Below, one piece after another: positions 48,068-59,780 of a stretch of DNA of 64,000 bases (position 1 is its first letter; each line of letters begins with the position of its first letter). The position numbers and the translations under genes were made by a program. The notes under the pieces were generated by a model, which did not search any database, was not told the origin of the DNA, and saw only the letters and a list, made by a program, of their open reading frames with translations. This stretch comes from Lethocerus indicus (lineage: Eukaryota; Arthropoda; Insecta; Hemiptera; Belostomatidae). Location: positions 3,162,001 through 3,226,000 of the forward strand of contig JACDQD010000103.1 of the NCBI GenBank assembly GCA_019843655.1, given 5' to 3'.

Positions 48068-49338
48068 ATTAAGCGGAATTTCATAGGGCGAACCAAATTT
48101 TCATTCAACTGCAAATTTAAATTATGTTATGGTCTTGGGAGGGTCGGCTACCGAATCTATTAGAAGTTCATAAATGATTCTCCCCTTTATAGTTTATAAT
48201 ACAGGACATAGGTTTCCGGGACAGTACACCATACCGATCTATATTTTAGGAATTATTTTGACTGTATCTTTAATGAGCATTTTACAAAGAAAAACGCTCC
48301 TGACGCTAATTACATAACTATTATATAATAATTTTTGGTGATTTCGAAATTCGCGGGGGACCCGGTTTAACGAGGAGGAGGGGCTCACTTAAAGAAATTT
48401 GATATTGGAGAGTTTTGAAATTTGACCGCAGCCGATTTCGGTTTTTGTCGGGCCGTTTCTTCCGAAAATCAAACTCCCTTTCCCAATGATAAATAACGAA
48501 AAACAAGAATTGAGCCAGTATTGTTTTTCCTGTAACATTTGATTTGTTTTATAATATCGCCACAATAAGGGGATTGGTTGTATAAAATAAAGTAATGATT
48601 GGACTTATGATCCAAGCAATTTCGAAGAAACTCACTTCCTGTGTGTTCTTTTCATTTAGTATATTTTACAACCATATTGCAAAAAAAAAACTAAAACTAA
48701 ACTCAAGAATTGATGTTAATTGCATCGATCTAGTTTAGAAAAATAACTCTGCTAAACAATTATCGATCCCTCGGACCGAAACTCGGTTACATAAATTTGC
48801 AAAAAGCGCGGCTTGGGACGCCGCAATAAAAGGAAACGACAATTTTCTAAAGAAATCGGACCGCCATTGTGCAATAAAATCCCAGATCGAGATGAAAAAA
48901 AAAGAAGCCAAACTCTTATATTTTCCTTGCATAATTTAAACACAATTACACCAATTTCTCAGTCGAACGGGCAACCGGGAGCTGCTGGTCGACAAATCGG
49001 TATCGAAGACGGCGGTGGCAAAAACCAATTCCAGCTGAAGTTTTTATCGTGCGTTCATTGCATGATGGTGCAACGCCGAACGCATTACGTGTCTGTAAAA
49101 CTGTCATACCTTGTGATTATCTGCCAGTCACTGCGTTTTATTTTATTGTCGAAATGAAATTTCAAGGGCCTACTGTACGCCGCTAATTTGCTGACTCATT
49201 TCGCATAAACCATTCAGTGCCGATCATTCCAACGTGCCCCAATTTTTATCTTATTTACTGTCTGTCTGCGGAAATACGGAATATTTTCATTTATTTTATT
49301 ACTTAATAAATTATTTTCTTTTGTTCGGGCCACCCTTA
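48068..49338. other. Intergenic DNA
   Basis: No exon or repeat could be supported. The 114-residue plus frame at 48813-49157 has no recognisable feature. Confidence 0.5.
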
Positions 49339-49572
49339 TTAACCCTCTATGGGCCAGTATAACTTTCAGTTCACATTTCAATTCATCGAGATTTTACCAA
49401 ATTATAGCTGTTTTCGTGAGATGGCGCATAAATCTTAATCCTATAACGTTGTCAAGACAACTAATATCAATATCAATTTTCTTCATTTGCATATCTAGGT
49501 TTATAATTACTGATTTTTCGTTCCCCCAATTTTTTTGGCTTTAGAATAAAAATTCGGCCCATAGAGGGTTAA
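49339..49572. mobile_element. piggyBac-type MITE with TTAA target duplication
   Basis: The terminal 17 bp (TTAACCCTCTATGGGCC at 49339-49355) are repeated as an exact reverse complement at 49556-49572. TTAA at both ends, with CCC starting the inverted repeat, is the signature of piggyBac-superfamily insertions. The 226-bp interior is AT-rich and non-coding, so it is non-autonomous. Confidence 0.85.
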
Positions 49573-51516
49573 TTTACTACTACTAGGTACTAATCCTCTT
49601 TAACGATTTCAAACTCTGTCTCTATGTTTCCCAAAATTCCGCTAAACGTTTTCACTCTCTCTTATTGGACAGAAGAAATTTATAAATTCCAGCTTAAGAG
49701 TGTAAAGGTCTTCACGGATTACGGTCTCACAAATTATCCTTTCGAGAATCCCCTTTCCATCCGGCGACTGTCCGAACGTAAAAGATAAGAAACGTTTTCG
49801 TTCAATAAATATCAGAGAGATTTCAGTTTTTTTTCTCGGTCGGCGCTAGGCAATTTCGGAATTAGAAAGCTGGACTTAGGGAAGGGTTATGTGGTACTTC
49901 CGGTTCCGCTGTGGACTGGTTGTCGGGTCGAATTAAGTCCGGGGGGGGACCGTCAGAGGTCATCGGGTTCGCGGGTGTCCGAACCTGATTTGTCCGAGTG
50001 TGAGAAAACCGGGCCCCGATTTGTATCATCGTGAATTTCTATTCCCTCTTCCTCGAGAACCAAACTCGGCATAATGAGTACCTGTATATGCACATTCGTC
50101 GTTTAACTTTCCCCGTTTTGTCACGTTTCCAAAATTTAATATTGTTTTTCGAGTATAATTTTTGTCACAACTCGTTGACTCTGTCTTATGCTCACTCTCG
50201 TGTAGATTATGGAGGCAATTATAATGAAAAGAATACTTCATCTGCGTAAGTGCCTATGTTGCTTACAGCGAAAAGCCAAAACCTGTCTTGCTTAAGAGCA
50301 ATTAGGCTTAAGACCAAGTATATTTTAAAAAAATAAGTAAGTGTCTTAAAGGATTGTTTTCAAAATATATAAATATTAACCGAATGAAGCAGAATAAGTT
50401 TTTTCCAGCTCTCAAGAGGCATAAAAGTTTCATTTGTCGATTTGTAGACTTATACACTCAGTAAATAGGTTTCTTTTTTATTCTTGTTCGGGATATTATG
50501 TTTTAGTAGTAGTTGTTTTTATTAATATTGTTATTGTTGGCATTGTTCGCAATACCGCAGTATTGTCTTAGTTATAAATAAAATGAAATGGTTCGATTGA
50601 TTTCGGCATAAATTAATTATTGTTGAATTTATATAATTCCGTTTTTTTAAAAATATATTTAAATAAAATATATTTATTTTTGTTTGAGTATATTTATATA
50701 TTTATTATTCTCACAATATTAAAAAATTATTTGGGGCTACTTGAAATGAAAATCAATATTCACATCAATGCTGTATTTATTATATATTGCATCACAAATA
50801 AATATACATTCGATAAAATAAATTAAATAACTGTATTGGGTGCTACAGAAATAGTGTGTTTTCAAATTTACCAAACAAAACAATTTCGTCCAAATATAAC
50901 TGAGAGTATCAATCGATAGTAGTAATAATAATAATATTAATTACAGTAAAACAATATCTCTAAATAGTTATAGTAAGTTACAATCCTTGGATATTTTTCA
51001 TCTTTTCATTTTTTTACAATTTTTTTTAGCCACATTGTCAAGGTTTAAAGCTTAAATTATAAACATTCAATTTAAATATTGCATACTTTATCATAGTTAA
51101 ATAATGCCACTAATCATTCAGAATTACATACGCCATCTACAATTAAGAAAAGCCGAAGAGAATATGAAATTCGAATAGAGAAAAATTTGACATTGTGGGT
51201 TTTTTAGGTATTTTGCTATTTTTTGGTAGTTATATAAATTTTGTTATCGCGGATTGTAAGGGAGTTTACATCTAAGAGAACACAAACAAGGGGGTTAGGG
51301 TAATCATGCAAAGGACGAGGAAGAAGATAGTTATCATCATATTTGGCACGTTCTAATTCACATCTGGAGCACCCCATACTCGATAATAAAGACTAGAGGC
51401 GGCTCGATAATAACTCGATCGATATGTCGATTTAAATAAAATATGAGATAATTTTCGTTAAAATATAGTCGGGCGATTAGATATTAGTGAAGCGGTCTCT
51501 GGAGGTCGGTGATTGT
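49573..51516. other. AT-rich intergenic DNA downstream of arrestin
   Basis: No gene recognised. The part nearest 51516 is probably arrestin 3' UTR, but no clear poly(A) hexamer was pinned down. Confidence 0.5.
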
Positions 51517-54500
51517 CTACTCATCGGGCTCGTTGAGACGAAGACGAGCGAAGTCTTCGAAGACGATGTTGTCGTCGTCGTCGGCGTAGCAGGAGTTTTC
51601 GTAGCGGGTCCTCTCGATGCTCTTGGCCTTCTTAAGAGCGTTTGCCTTATCCTTAGCGATGGAGCCTGTCGCAAATAGGAAACGATATAATGTTCGATGG
51701 TAACAGAAAGCGAACAGGACCAGTTAAGCCGTCCGGATTGGGTAGTAACTCAGTGAGAAACGACTTTTTCTCCAACATCATTATCGCGCCCACACTAATG
51801 GGAGCCTCAGGATGAGGGTAAATGTCAATTCAGATCGTATCATGTTCCGAGAAAATATGCAATTTTTGATAGTTAGTAGTTTATAATTGATTGACTGTCT
51901 ATTGAACAGTGTTTCTTTTATAACAGTTTTTCATCGGAATTCTGAAATATGTAAAAATTACTTTGAAGTTCAAACTGCAGATTACCAATCGATGGGGCCG
52001 AAACACTGAAAAAAATGAGAGGAAATCGTAATTTCGATTGCCTTGCTCTTGGCCTTCTCGGTGGTGTTAGCCTTGGCTTTCTGAGCCGAAAGCGCCCGTC
52101 GACCGGGCAGTTTCTCTCGCGGGTTCACGACCGATGGACGCCGGCCAGAAGGGAGGCCGCTTTTACGGGAAACGGGCTGGCTAATTTGAGGGGAAATGAG
52201 TTTTGGCCCGAGTTCGTTACGTCCGAGGCTGAATTCCAATTTTACTCGCGCAGTTTTCACCCCGAAATTTGGCGGGGGTCACGTATTGCCTAGAAGAGTT
52301 GGGTTTTGGGTGGATTTAGCGAAAATCGAGTTTTGGCAGATCCCGACAATTAATCGCTCATGAATGAAATGTGTACAAGAGTTCGTGAAATTTAAAGAGG
52401 TAACATTGCAGAGTTTCGTAGATTGGTCAATGTTTAAAATTCTGATAACATAATATGTGCAAGTACCTAATGCCAACGATTGTATAATTCTGTAGAGCTA
52501 AATCAGGAGATTCTAAAAGGAGTTGTCTAATCTAAACGGAATACAATACACCGTAAGCAAAATGACCATGAGAGTTAGTATAGCGTCTGGTCTGGCTAAA
52601 TTAATTGCCGATTCGGCAATGTCGATTCCCGGTAGGGTGGTGGACCGCGGCGGTCAGCAGTGCCAGTAAACCGAGACGCCTCGCGATAATACGCCCCGTT
52701 CGAATTCCAAGAGGTGTTTGTATGAGCCGCGACGCATAATATTATGCGATGACTCACCTGGGGCCGGGTTGAGCAGCTTGAATGGAACGTCGGTCACGAG
52801 CTCGCCGCCCAGAGTTCCGCAGTTGACTTTGACGCGGAGCGAGTACGAGATGACGATACCTAGGGCCTCCACCGGGCACTTGCCCTCGGGGACAAGTGTG
52901 GAAGATGCCAGATTCACGTCGTCGTCCTGAATCGATCGAAAAACAGAACCGTTTTATTAACCCGCCCCCGTATTGTAATTAATTAACCAGACGGCGTGAA
53001 ATTATGTAAAATCATATTTTACTTATTGAGAGCGCTGTTCGTAATCGATTTCATTTCTACTGAGAATTATGATGAGAATTGACTGATGAAATGATTGAAT
53101 TTAACGACTGTAAAATCATCCGTGATATTTGAAAACATCGAAATCGGGAAAAGTATTGAACTTTTTATTGAATTAATCAGGATTTTAATTAAAATAATAG
53201 TCAAGTAATGAATTTGATGTAACTGAAGTTATCCTGAAGGGATAAAATATTTCAACTTCCGGTCAGAATAGGTATAACCATTAGGGTTCAATGTGTAACT
53301 CAATATTAGTTTCGGTTTTAATCGGGGTCGGTTGAAGCAATTCTGTGTATACCTTAAGATGGCCGTCAAGAGCGACACCCCAACGGTCCTTGTTGCTGGA
53401 GGCGAGTGGTACGAGATAGAAGACTTTCGAGAAGGAGGCGCCGGGAGTGATGGGGCAGCCCTCGCGGGTCTCCAGTCCGGCGACGTGGCGGGAGAACTGC
53501 GAGTTGACCATGGTCACTTCGCAGTGCTGCACCGCGGACACCTGCAACATTATCATGTTATCCGGGCATCGTTATTTGCCCTCGAAATTGCAGTGAAAGT
53601 GTTAATATGGTACCGAACCTCAACCCTAAGTCTTAAAAAAGTCCTGTTGGACCTAGGGGTGCGATAATTTTGATGAATTGTCAAACAATGATTTTATAAT
53701 TATTAATATTATAGAACAAAATTTAACGGTAGTAGTGAGTTTATTGTTTGGAAAGTCTTCTCATACAGTGTTCATGATAATTTGAAAGAACCGAATCTTT
53801 TTGTTCGCGTTGGACATTTCATTCTGGCATTGCGTTTAATAGTTTACCTTGATATTGCGGACGGACTTCCTGGAGTTATTGCTGATGGTAACGTTGGCGG
53901 CGATCTTTTCACCGTGGTAGTAGATCTCCCTGTCGAGTGTCACTTCGAGGTTGATCTTGCCCTGGGAGAATGTAAATCCCTTGCTGACCAAAGAGCTGGG
54001 CTGGCGCTTGGCAATTCCCAGTGGGGCGTATTGCAGCTGAAAACATCCGGTGTTATAAATGAAACATTAATTTCACGTGCTGTTCATTCCTGAAGGGAAA
54101 TCGTTTTTCCAATCAATAAAACAGTTTGCAGTTGCAAATTAGTACTTCGACAGTTGTTATCAATTGCGATTGATTATTTTCGATCAAGTTTTGATTTGGT
54201 CGTCAATTTTTCGTTGTTATTCTCGTCTTTGTATAGGGCTTACAATACCCAAGTTTTTCGGATGTAGATTTAAATATTTCCTAAGGTTTATACCTTCTTG
54301 ATGGCCAGATTGACGGCAGAGCGCTTGTGTCCGCGATCGTCGGGGCTCTCGGCGACGTAGGCCTTGATGACGTACTCGACGCCGAGGGGCTTTCCCTGGT
54401 CGTCCTCGCCGGGCTGGAGGGTGACGGAGCACGGGGAGTTGGTCGGGAAGTGGAAGGTGAAAGGGAAGGCGGTCTTGCCGAACTTGCGGACCAGCTTCTC

Positions 54501-56258
54501 CTGGATCGGACTCAGCTCGTATTTCTCCTTTCCGGGCACTACTTGCTCCCTGGCCAGCACCATCTCTTTGCTGAACTTGAGGCCCATGACCTCGTCCTCC
54601 TCCCGACCATATCGGTAGGTGGTGGTGACCTAGGCGTCGGGAAAATAGATAATTCTCGATCATAGTCAGGCAGTTGGTTATGCATTACTTCAAGTGTGGA
54701 CAGATACCTGGAATCTCCAGTTACCTTCAACCGTATTCATTCAATAATGAAAAACTCTGACATAATATTGCTCTTTAATACTGAAACGAGTTACGATTGA
54801 AACGTCCCTACAGTGAACTATTCTGGAGTTATAATTAATGTTTCGCTATCTAATTCTAAGAAAACTAGATAACGAGTAGGCTGACACAGTCTCAGGGTGG
54901 TTCTTCTCATGCTCCAAAATCCGAACTTGTGATCTCATTGTTATTCTTAATTAATAAAGCACGATCAATAATAAATATTGAACAAACTGAACTATAAAAT
55001 TTATTTAGATATATTGTATAAGTCGGCCGTCCCATGTTTTCTCGGTTGCCCTGTGTGAAAGTGGTTGTTGAAGAGAGCACTTTTTTAAAAAATAGTAAAA
55101 AATTTCAGAATTATTGCAATAATTTAGGATAATCGGGCTTTTTCAGTTTCCTTCCTGGAATGGAAAAATATATGTTCTTACATCTCCTATGTTCCCGAAC
55201 TCTCACACAAGGAAATTTCGGCATCCGTTCCGATCAGTATCTTCACTTTTTCCTCGATATTAATTCCTCTCACTTTCTTAGTAATTGCAATGCAAATTTT
55301 AACTCGCCTAAAGCCCAGTGACAGTCTAATTGATACCGGTCGTTTTAGTTCGCAGTTCGGTTCGACTTCTGGTTTTAAAACAGCCCCCCTGAACATGTAC
55401 GGTTTCGTAACCCGGCATTTTTAAATAAGGCCTATCGATAGATGTTGACACGAATAAATCGCTTGGCTTGGTTCGTGAAATATCGAAACAGTTTCAGATT
55501 CAGAGGTGTTATTACGTTTGTGAAATTTAACTACAATAATATTTCAGCCCCCGCAGAGGAGAAATAACCGAATCTGTAGGTGTTGCACGTCCAACTGAAA
55601 TCTTTTTGACACGAATATTCTCTGTGCAACTATTGCCGTGAGAATGCCCCATGGGTATGGCACAACTTGAAAATCCGTACAATTGTATCCTCTCCGAATT
55701 GCGACGATTCCTACTTTCCTTTTAATGAATCCATCGGACCCGATTGTACTGTAACGTTCCTATAGGAAAGGAACGTCTTGGAAACTGGCGTGTCTTTTTA
55801 AGTTAATGGAATATGTAAATATGAATATTTATATATTTTTCTCACCTGGGCGAAAACTTTTCTTCCCTTGAGGTAGTCATTATCGACGACAATCACACCG
55901 TCTATCGGGTCGCAGTGATCGAGGTGATCGATGAAGTCTCTTTTTCCTAGGTATACTGTAACCTTTCCTGTGAACCAGTTCGAAATAATTTATGAATTCT
56001 GCAATTCTGATTTGAGCAATAATACTTAAGAAATCATTCCGGGATAGTTAAGAATCTTGAGATTGTAATTTAAGAAAAGTTATTTGATTTGAGGATTCGC
56101 CACAAAGTGATAGGTCTTTTAATTGAAGAGTTGGCTAAAAATCGAAAGTTCTGAAGGAACTATGAGTTCAACTTTTGAAATTTTTGTTGCTTACCATTAG
56201 GTGTTGTTTTCTTGAAAACCTTGACGGCAACGACGTAGGCAACAAGGAGCGGATTCAT
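51517..56258 (-). CDS. Arr2: Visual arrestin (Arr2/phosrestin-type, 7 exons)
   Basis: Minus-strand exons are 56195-56258, 55846-55967, 54294-54629, 53848-54036, 53353-53541, 52758-52926 and 51517-51665, all GT-AG and in phase, giving 405 residues (Drosophila Arr2 has about 401). Seen: VKVFKKTTPNGKVTVYLGKR and the phosphate-sensor region DGVIVVDNDYLKGRKVF, TTTYRYGREEDEVMG, FPFTFHFPTNSPCSVTLQPG, KGFTFSQGKINLEVTLDREI in the C-domain, TPGASFSKVFYLVPLA, WGVALDGHLKDDDVNLASS, and the C-terminal tail with SIERTRYEN and DDDDNIVFEDFARLRL. The acidic FEDFARLRL tail is the AP2/polar-core segment of photoreceptor arrestins. Known for the family: it binds light-activated phosphorylated rhodopsin in rhabdomeric photoreceptors and ends signalling. 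Arr2-type is preferred over Arr1 or beta-arrestin from length and tail. The promoter has a TATA box and an RCSI-like site. Confidence 0.97.
52025..52095 (-). pseudogene. Relic-like copy of the arrestin last exon
   Basis: In the last arrestin intron, the minus strand encodes SAQKAKANTTEKAKSKAIEI, similar to SIAKDKANALKKAKSIER of the real last exon and sharing AGAAGGCCAAGAGCA. The frame closes after 16 more codons without the DDDDNIVFEDFARLRL tail. Probably a decayed tandem duplicate; an alternative C-terminus is possible through a weak phase-1 acceptor. Confidence 0.35.
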
Positions 56259-56451
56259 CTGTTTGTTGGTCGGTTGAGCTTGATTCAAAGTGTTTCTTCG
56301 GTTGGAGATTCGGTTGGAGCTGAGAGCGGTCTTCAATGAAAACAGTACCTAATGAAAGTGTTACAGTAGTACGAAGAGTGTTTTGGTAGTAATTGAAAGA
56401 GTCCAAAGCTGTGTGTTTGGTTTGTGTTCGTTCCTGAGCTCGGGCGGCGGC

Positions 56452-56460
56452 CCTTATATA
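56452..56460 (-). promoter_or_regulatory. TATA box of arrestin
   Basis: TATATAAGG on the minus strand, about 195 bp upstream of the ATG. A start site near 56430 is inferred. Confidence 0.7.
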
Positions 56461-56559
56461 CACCAACTTTGATAGGCTTCTGCGTCGTCACAGGGGTGAC
56501 GTATCGCCTTAATACGATAAAAAAGCTTCTTAGTTAGCTAACTGGACAGCCTATCCACA

Positions 56560-56569
56560 AATTGAATTA
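56560..56569 (-). promoter_or_regulatory. RCSI/P3-type photoreceptor element
   Basis: TAATTCAATT on the minus strand fits the RCSI consensus TAATYNRATT exactly and lies about 100 bp upstream of the TATA box. RCSI sites sit at similar distances in insect rhodopsin and phototransduction promoters. Function here is inferred. Confidence 0.5.
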
Positions 56570-56852
56570 TCGAAACCATACAAATAAGTACAATTTCTTA
56601 CGACATAAGTAAATTATTTTCGTCGAATTATAAACCCAATGGGACACACCTCAAATATTTACCCAAGATATATTTAAACATTTTGACATATATACTAAGC
56701 TTCCATTGAGCATACTATGGAATAGGTAATCATGAATATTGCAGTAGTAAATTTAACTTTTAATTATAATGTCCAGTTTTTATAATGGCATTACAATAAT
56801 ACTCTGTCTCGGAAATTATAACACCATTAATTCATCTCAGATATCTATCTAT

Positions 56853-56854
<2 letters not shown>

Positions 56855-56904
<50 letters not shown>
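56855..56904. repeat. (TA)n microsatellite
   Basis: About 25 uninterrupted AT dinucleotides upstream of the arrestin promoter. Confidence 0.95.
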
Positions 56905-56907
<3 letters not shown>

Positions 56908-57943
56908 GGACGTTGTTTTTGTCATTGTTATGTAATGTCATTCATAAATTAATAATTTTGTCACCATAGTTTATATATATTTGTATATATAAGCAGGTAC
57001 CACATTTTATGACTTGGTTTTATTCTTTGCTCACTTTTATCCATCCTTTCACTTTGGAACATTAGCAATAAACGAAATAAATAATCCATATACTTTACCT
57101 GGTTACATGATTAGATGAAGTGTTACTGAAATGTATGCCTCATCCACAATTAAACTTATCAAGAGAAGGAAGCCGGATTAAATAATGAAATTTATGATTT
57201 TTATTATACAAATATTGGGGATTCATCAATTAGGATCTCAGGTGCAAATGTTATATATTATAAATTAATAGAGCTTAAGTATTAACATTTCAAAATTAAA
57301 AGAGTAAGCTCTTTTTCTGGAATTTCTTCTTTTAAGATAAATATTCATTTTGGTCCAGAAATGTATACAATTAATACTGGGTAAAAAGGTAGAAGGTATG
57401 TCAATATCAACACATTATGTAACAGTTGAGAGAAAATGTATATCTTCTTTGCAGTCTTCCTACATTTCTCAAATGAAATAAGTTATATTAGCCAATAAAA
57501 TAAACTAGTAAAGATTTAAATGGAATTAATAATTAATAATGAGTCCATAAAAATTGAAAAAGATCATTGCAATTGTGTAAATGTACACAAAATATAAACA
57601 TGGTATATTAAATAGAGAAATAAGTGTTTGACCAATTTATTAAAATCAAGTTATGGCAGTATAATAAATAAGTGAAGATACTTAACTGATAACTGACATG
57701 ATACACTTACCAGCAGTAAGGCTATCATGTGAACATGTTATTTTCCCCTTTTATAGTGTAATGAATTTTTACACTACACACACACATTTCTCATATATTA
57801 TTTAAACAAATATTGTATCAAGAATAAAAATATTATTATGTAATGCATTCCTAGTACTGCATCCTGGAGCAATTATGAAAACTGAAAAATACAATATTTC
57901 AAATAAAATAAAATAGTATAGTAAACTTGTTTAGTTATATACC

Positions 57944-57957
57944 TTATATATATATAT

Positions 57958-58006
<49 letters not shown>
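57944..58006. repeat. (TA)n microsatellite
   Basis: Some 30 AT dinucleotides interrupted once by ATC at 57959-57961, upstream of PEX7. Confidence 0.95.
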
Positions 58007-58010
<4 letters not shown>

Positions 58011-58739
58011 AAAAATAATTATCTATATAAGCATATTTTTATTAGGTTAACAGAAACTTTATAAAAATGTCGCTTCCTCTAATAGGACATGGAATAATTT
58101 GTAGTCAAAAATTATTTTTCTACAGAGTTAACTTTCCTGTTTAGAATTTGAAATAAAACGTTTCATTATTTATATATTAAAGAAGATTGTTCACTAGATT
58201 TAAAAAAATCTTGTTTTTGAATGAAGGAATTTGTTGAAATTGTCGTTGATCCAAATATTGAATTTAATAATCCACTAATTGGAGACGTATTAAATGAAGA
58301 CAAGGTGTAAATTTATGGTTTTGCGCGGAGAGTGTGCGCGTTACCGCCGTCAGCTGATCCGATGATCGTGTTTAGTTGGAACTTTGCGACTGTCTTCAAT
58401 TTATATTTATGATTGTGTTCCCTTCATTTCTCTCCAGTTAAGCATCATGAAAAACAATTGTAGAAACAGAATGGATAGTTTTAATCGACGCTGAAAATCG
58501 GTAAAGTTTTCAATTGTTCGACCGTAACCTACCCGATGCCTTGTATTAACCTTGCTGTTCAAGTGTTTTCAGTTTATCTATTCGATATGCCCGATACATC
58601 GTTTGAAACCTTTGATGACACATTCGAGGCACCGCGTAATTAACCTACGTGCATTCGTTTCTGTGTTGGAATAATAATTATACTTATGTTCTAATATGGC
58701 AAAACATTGTTGCAGTTGCACAGAACTCTTGCTGTTAAT

Positions 58740-59736
58740 ATGCCTACATACTTGACACCCAACAGGCATGGATACTCTGTTCGCTTCTCACCTTTCCATC
58801 CTGAAAGGATAGTCTGTGCAACCTCGCAGTACTATGGCCTTGCAGGTTTGTACTCAGTTTTAAACTTATTTATATATTTATGATGGCATTCATTGAAGAT
58901 TCTTTTTGTATATCTGTACCAACATCATTTTAGTTAATCGCATGGTCTGACTATTGTTGTTGTTGTTTTTAAAGAGTTCGAAGATAATTCCATTTCTGTT
59001 TACTGTCTGATTTGATATGGGAGACTGCCTTGATGGAGTCAAGAAGCTGTGGCCTTATCATTTAAAATATTTCAGTTTTTTAATGTGTTAATCATCTGCT
59101 TATTTTATTTCAGGTGGAGGAACGTTGTTCTCATTGGAATTAACAAAGGACAATGCACTTGTTGAAGTAGGCACATTCCCTTGGCAAGATGGCCTCTTTG
59201 ACGTGGTATGGAGTGAAACCGATCCCAATGTGGTCGTCACAGCCAGTGGAGATGGCATTTTGCATATATGGAACTTGACTGGTCCTCCGGTAATTATATT
59301 GTCTTCTCATCTTACTTTTTCTATTTTATTTCTAGCCTGAGCTGCATATTTAATGTTTGTATTTCATAAGCATGCCCCAATGAATGTGTTTTAAGCAATT
59401 CTTCATTTAGTTTTAGGTTTGTATAAATCAATATATTTAGGACTTAACTAACAACATACTGACTATATGTTAACATGGCATCAACATTCAGGATTGCATC
59501 TGCATATTTGTATGCAGTTTGTTGTTGTGCTGTAATTATCTTCTTGATTTAACCAGAAAGTAATATTTATAGTATGGATATTTTTATTCAGTATGTGAAT
59601 ACCCATCATGTTATAGGCCATAACTTTTTAAACTTGTTATGAGTTAACAGGTGTTATATAATCATATAGAGTTGTGATTATGAAAATGTTCCATTTATTA
59701 TAAATGACTAGAGATAACTATATTTTTTCTTATATT

Positions 59737-59780
<44 letters not shown>

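Larger units (their letters stand above)
56570..58739. other. Intergenic DNA between arrestin and PEX7
   Basis: AT-rich, with two long (TA)n tracts and no supportable exon. The region near 58320-58740 should hold the PEX7 promoter and 5' UTR. Confidence 0.5.
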
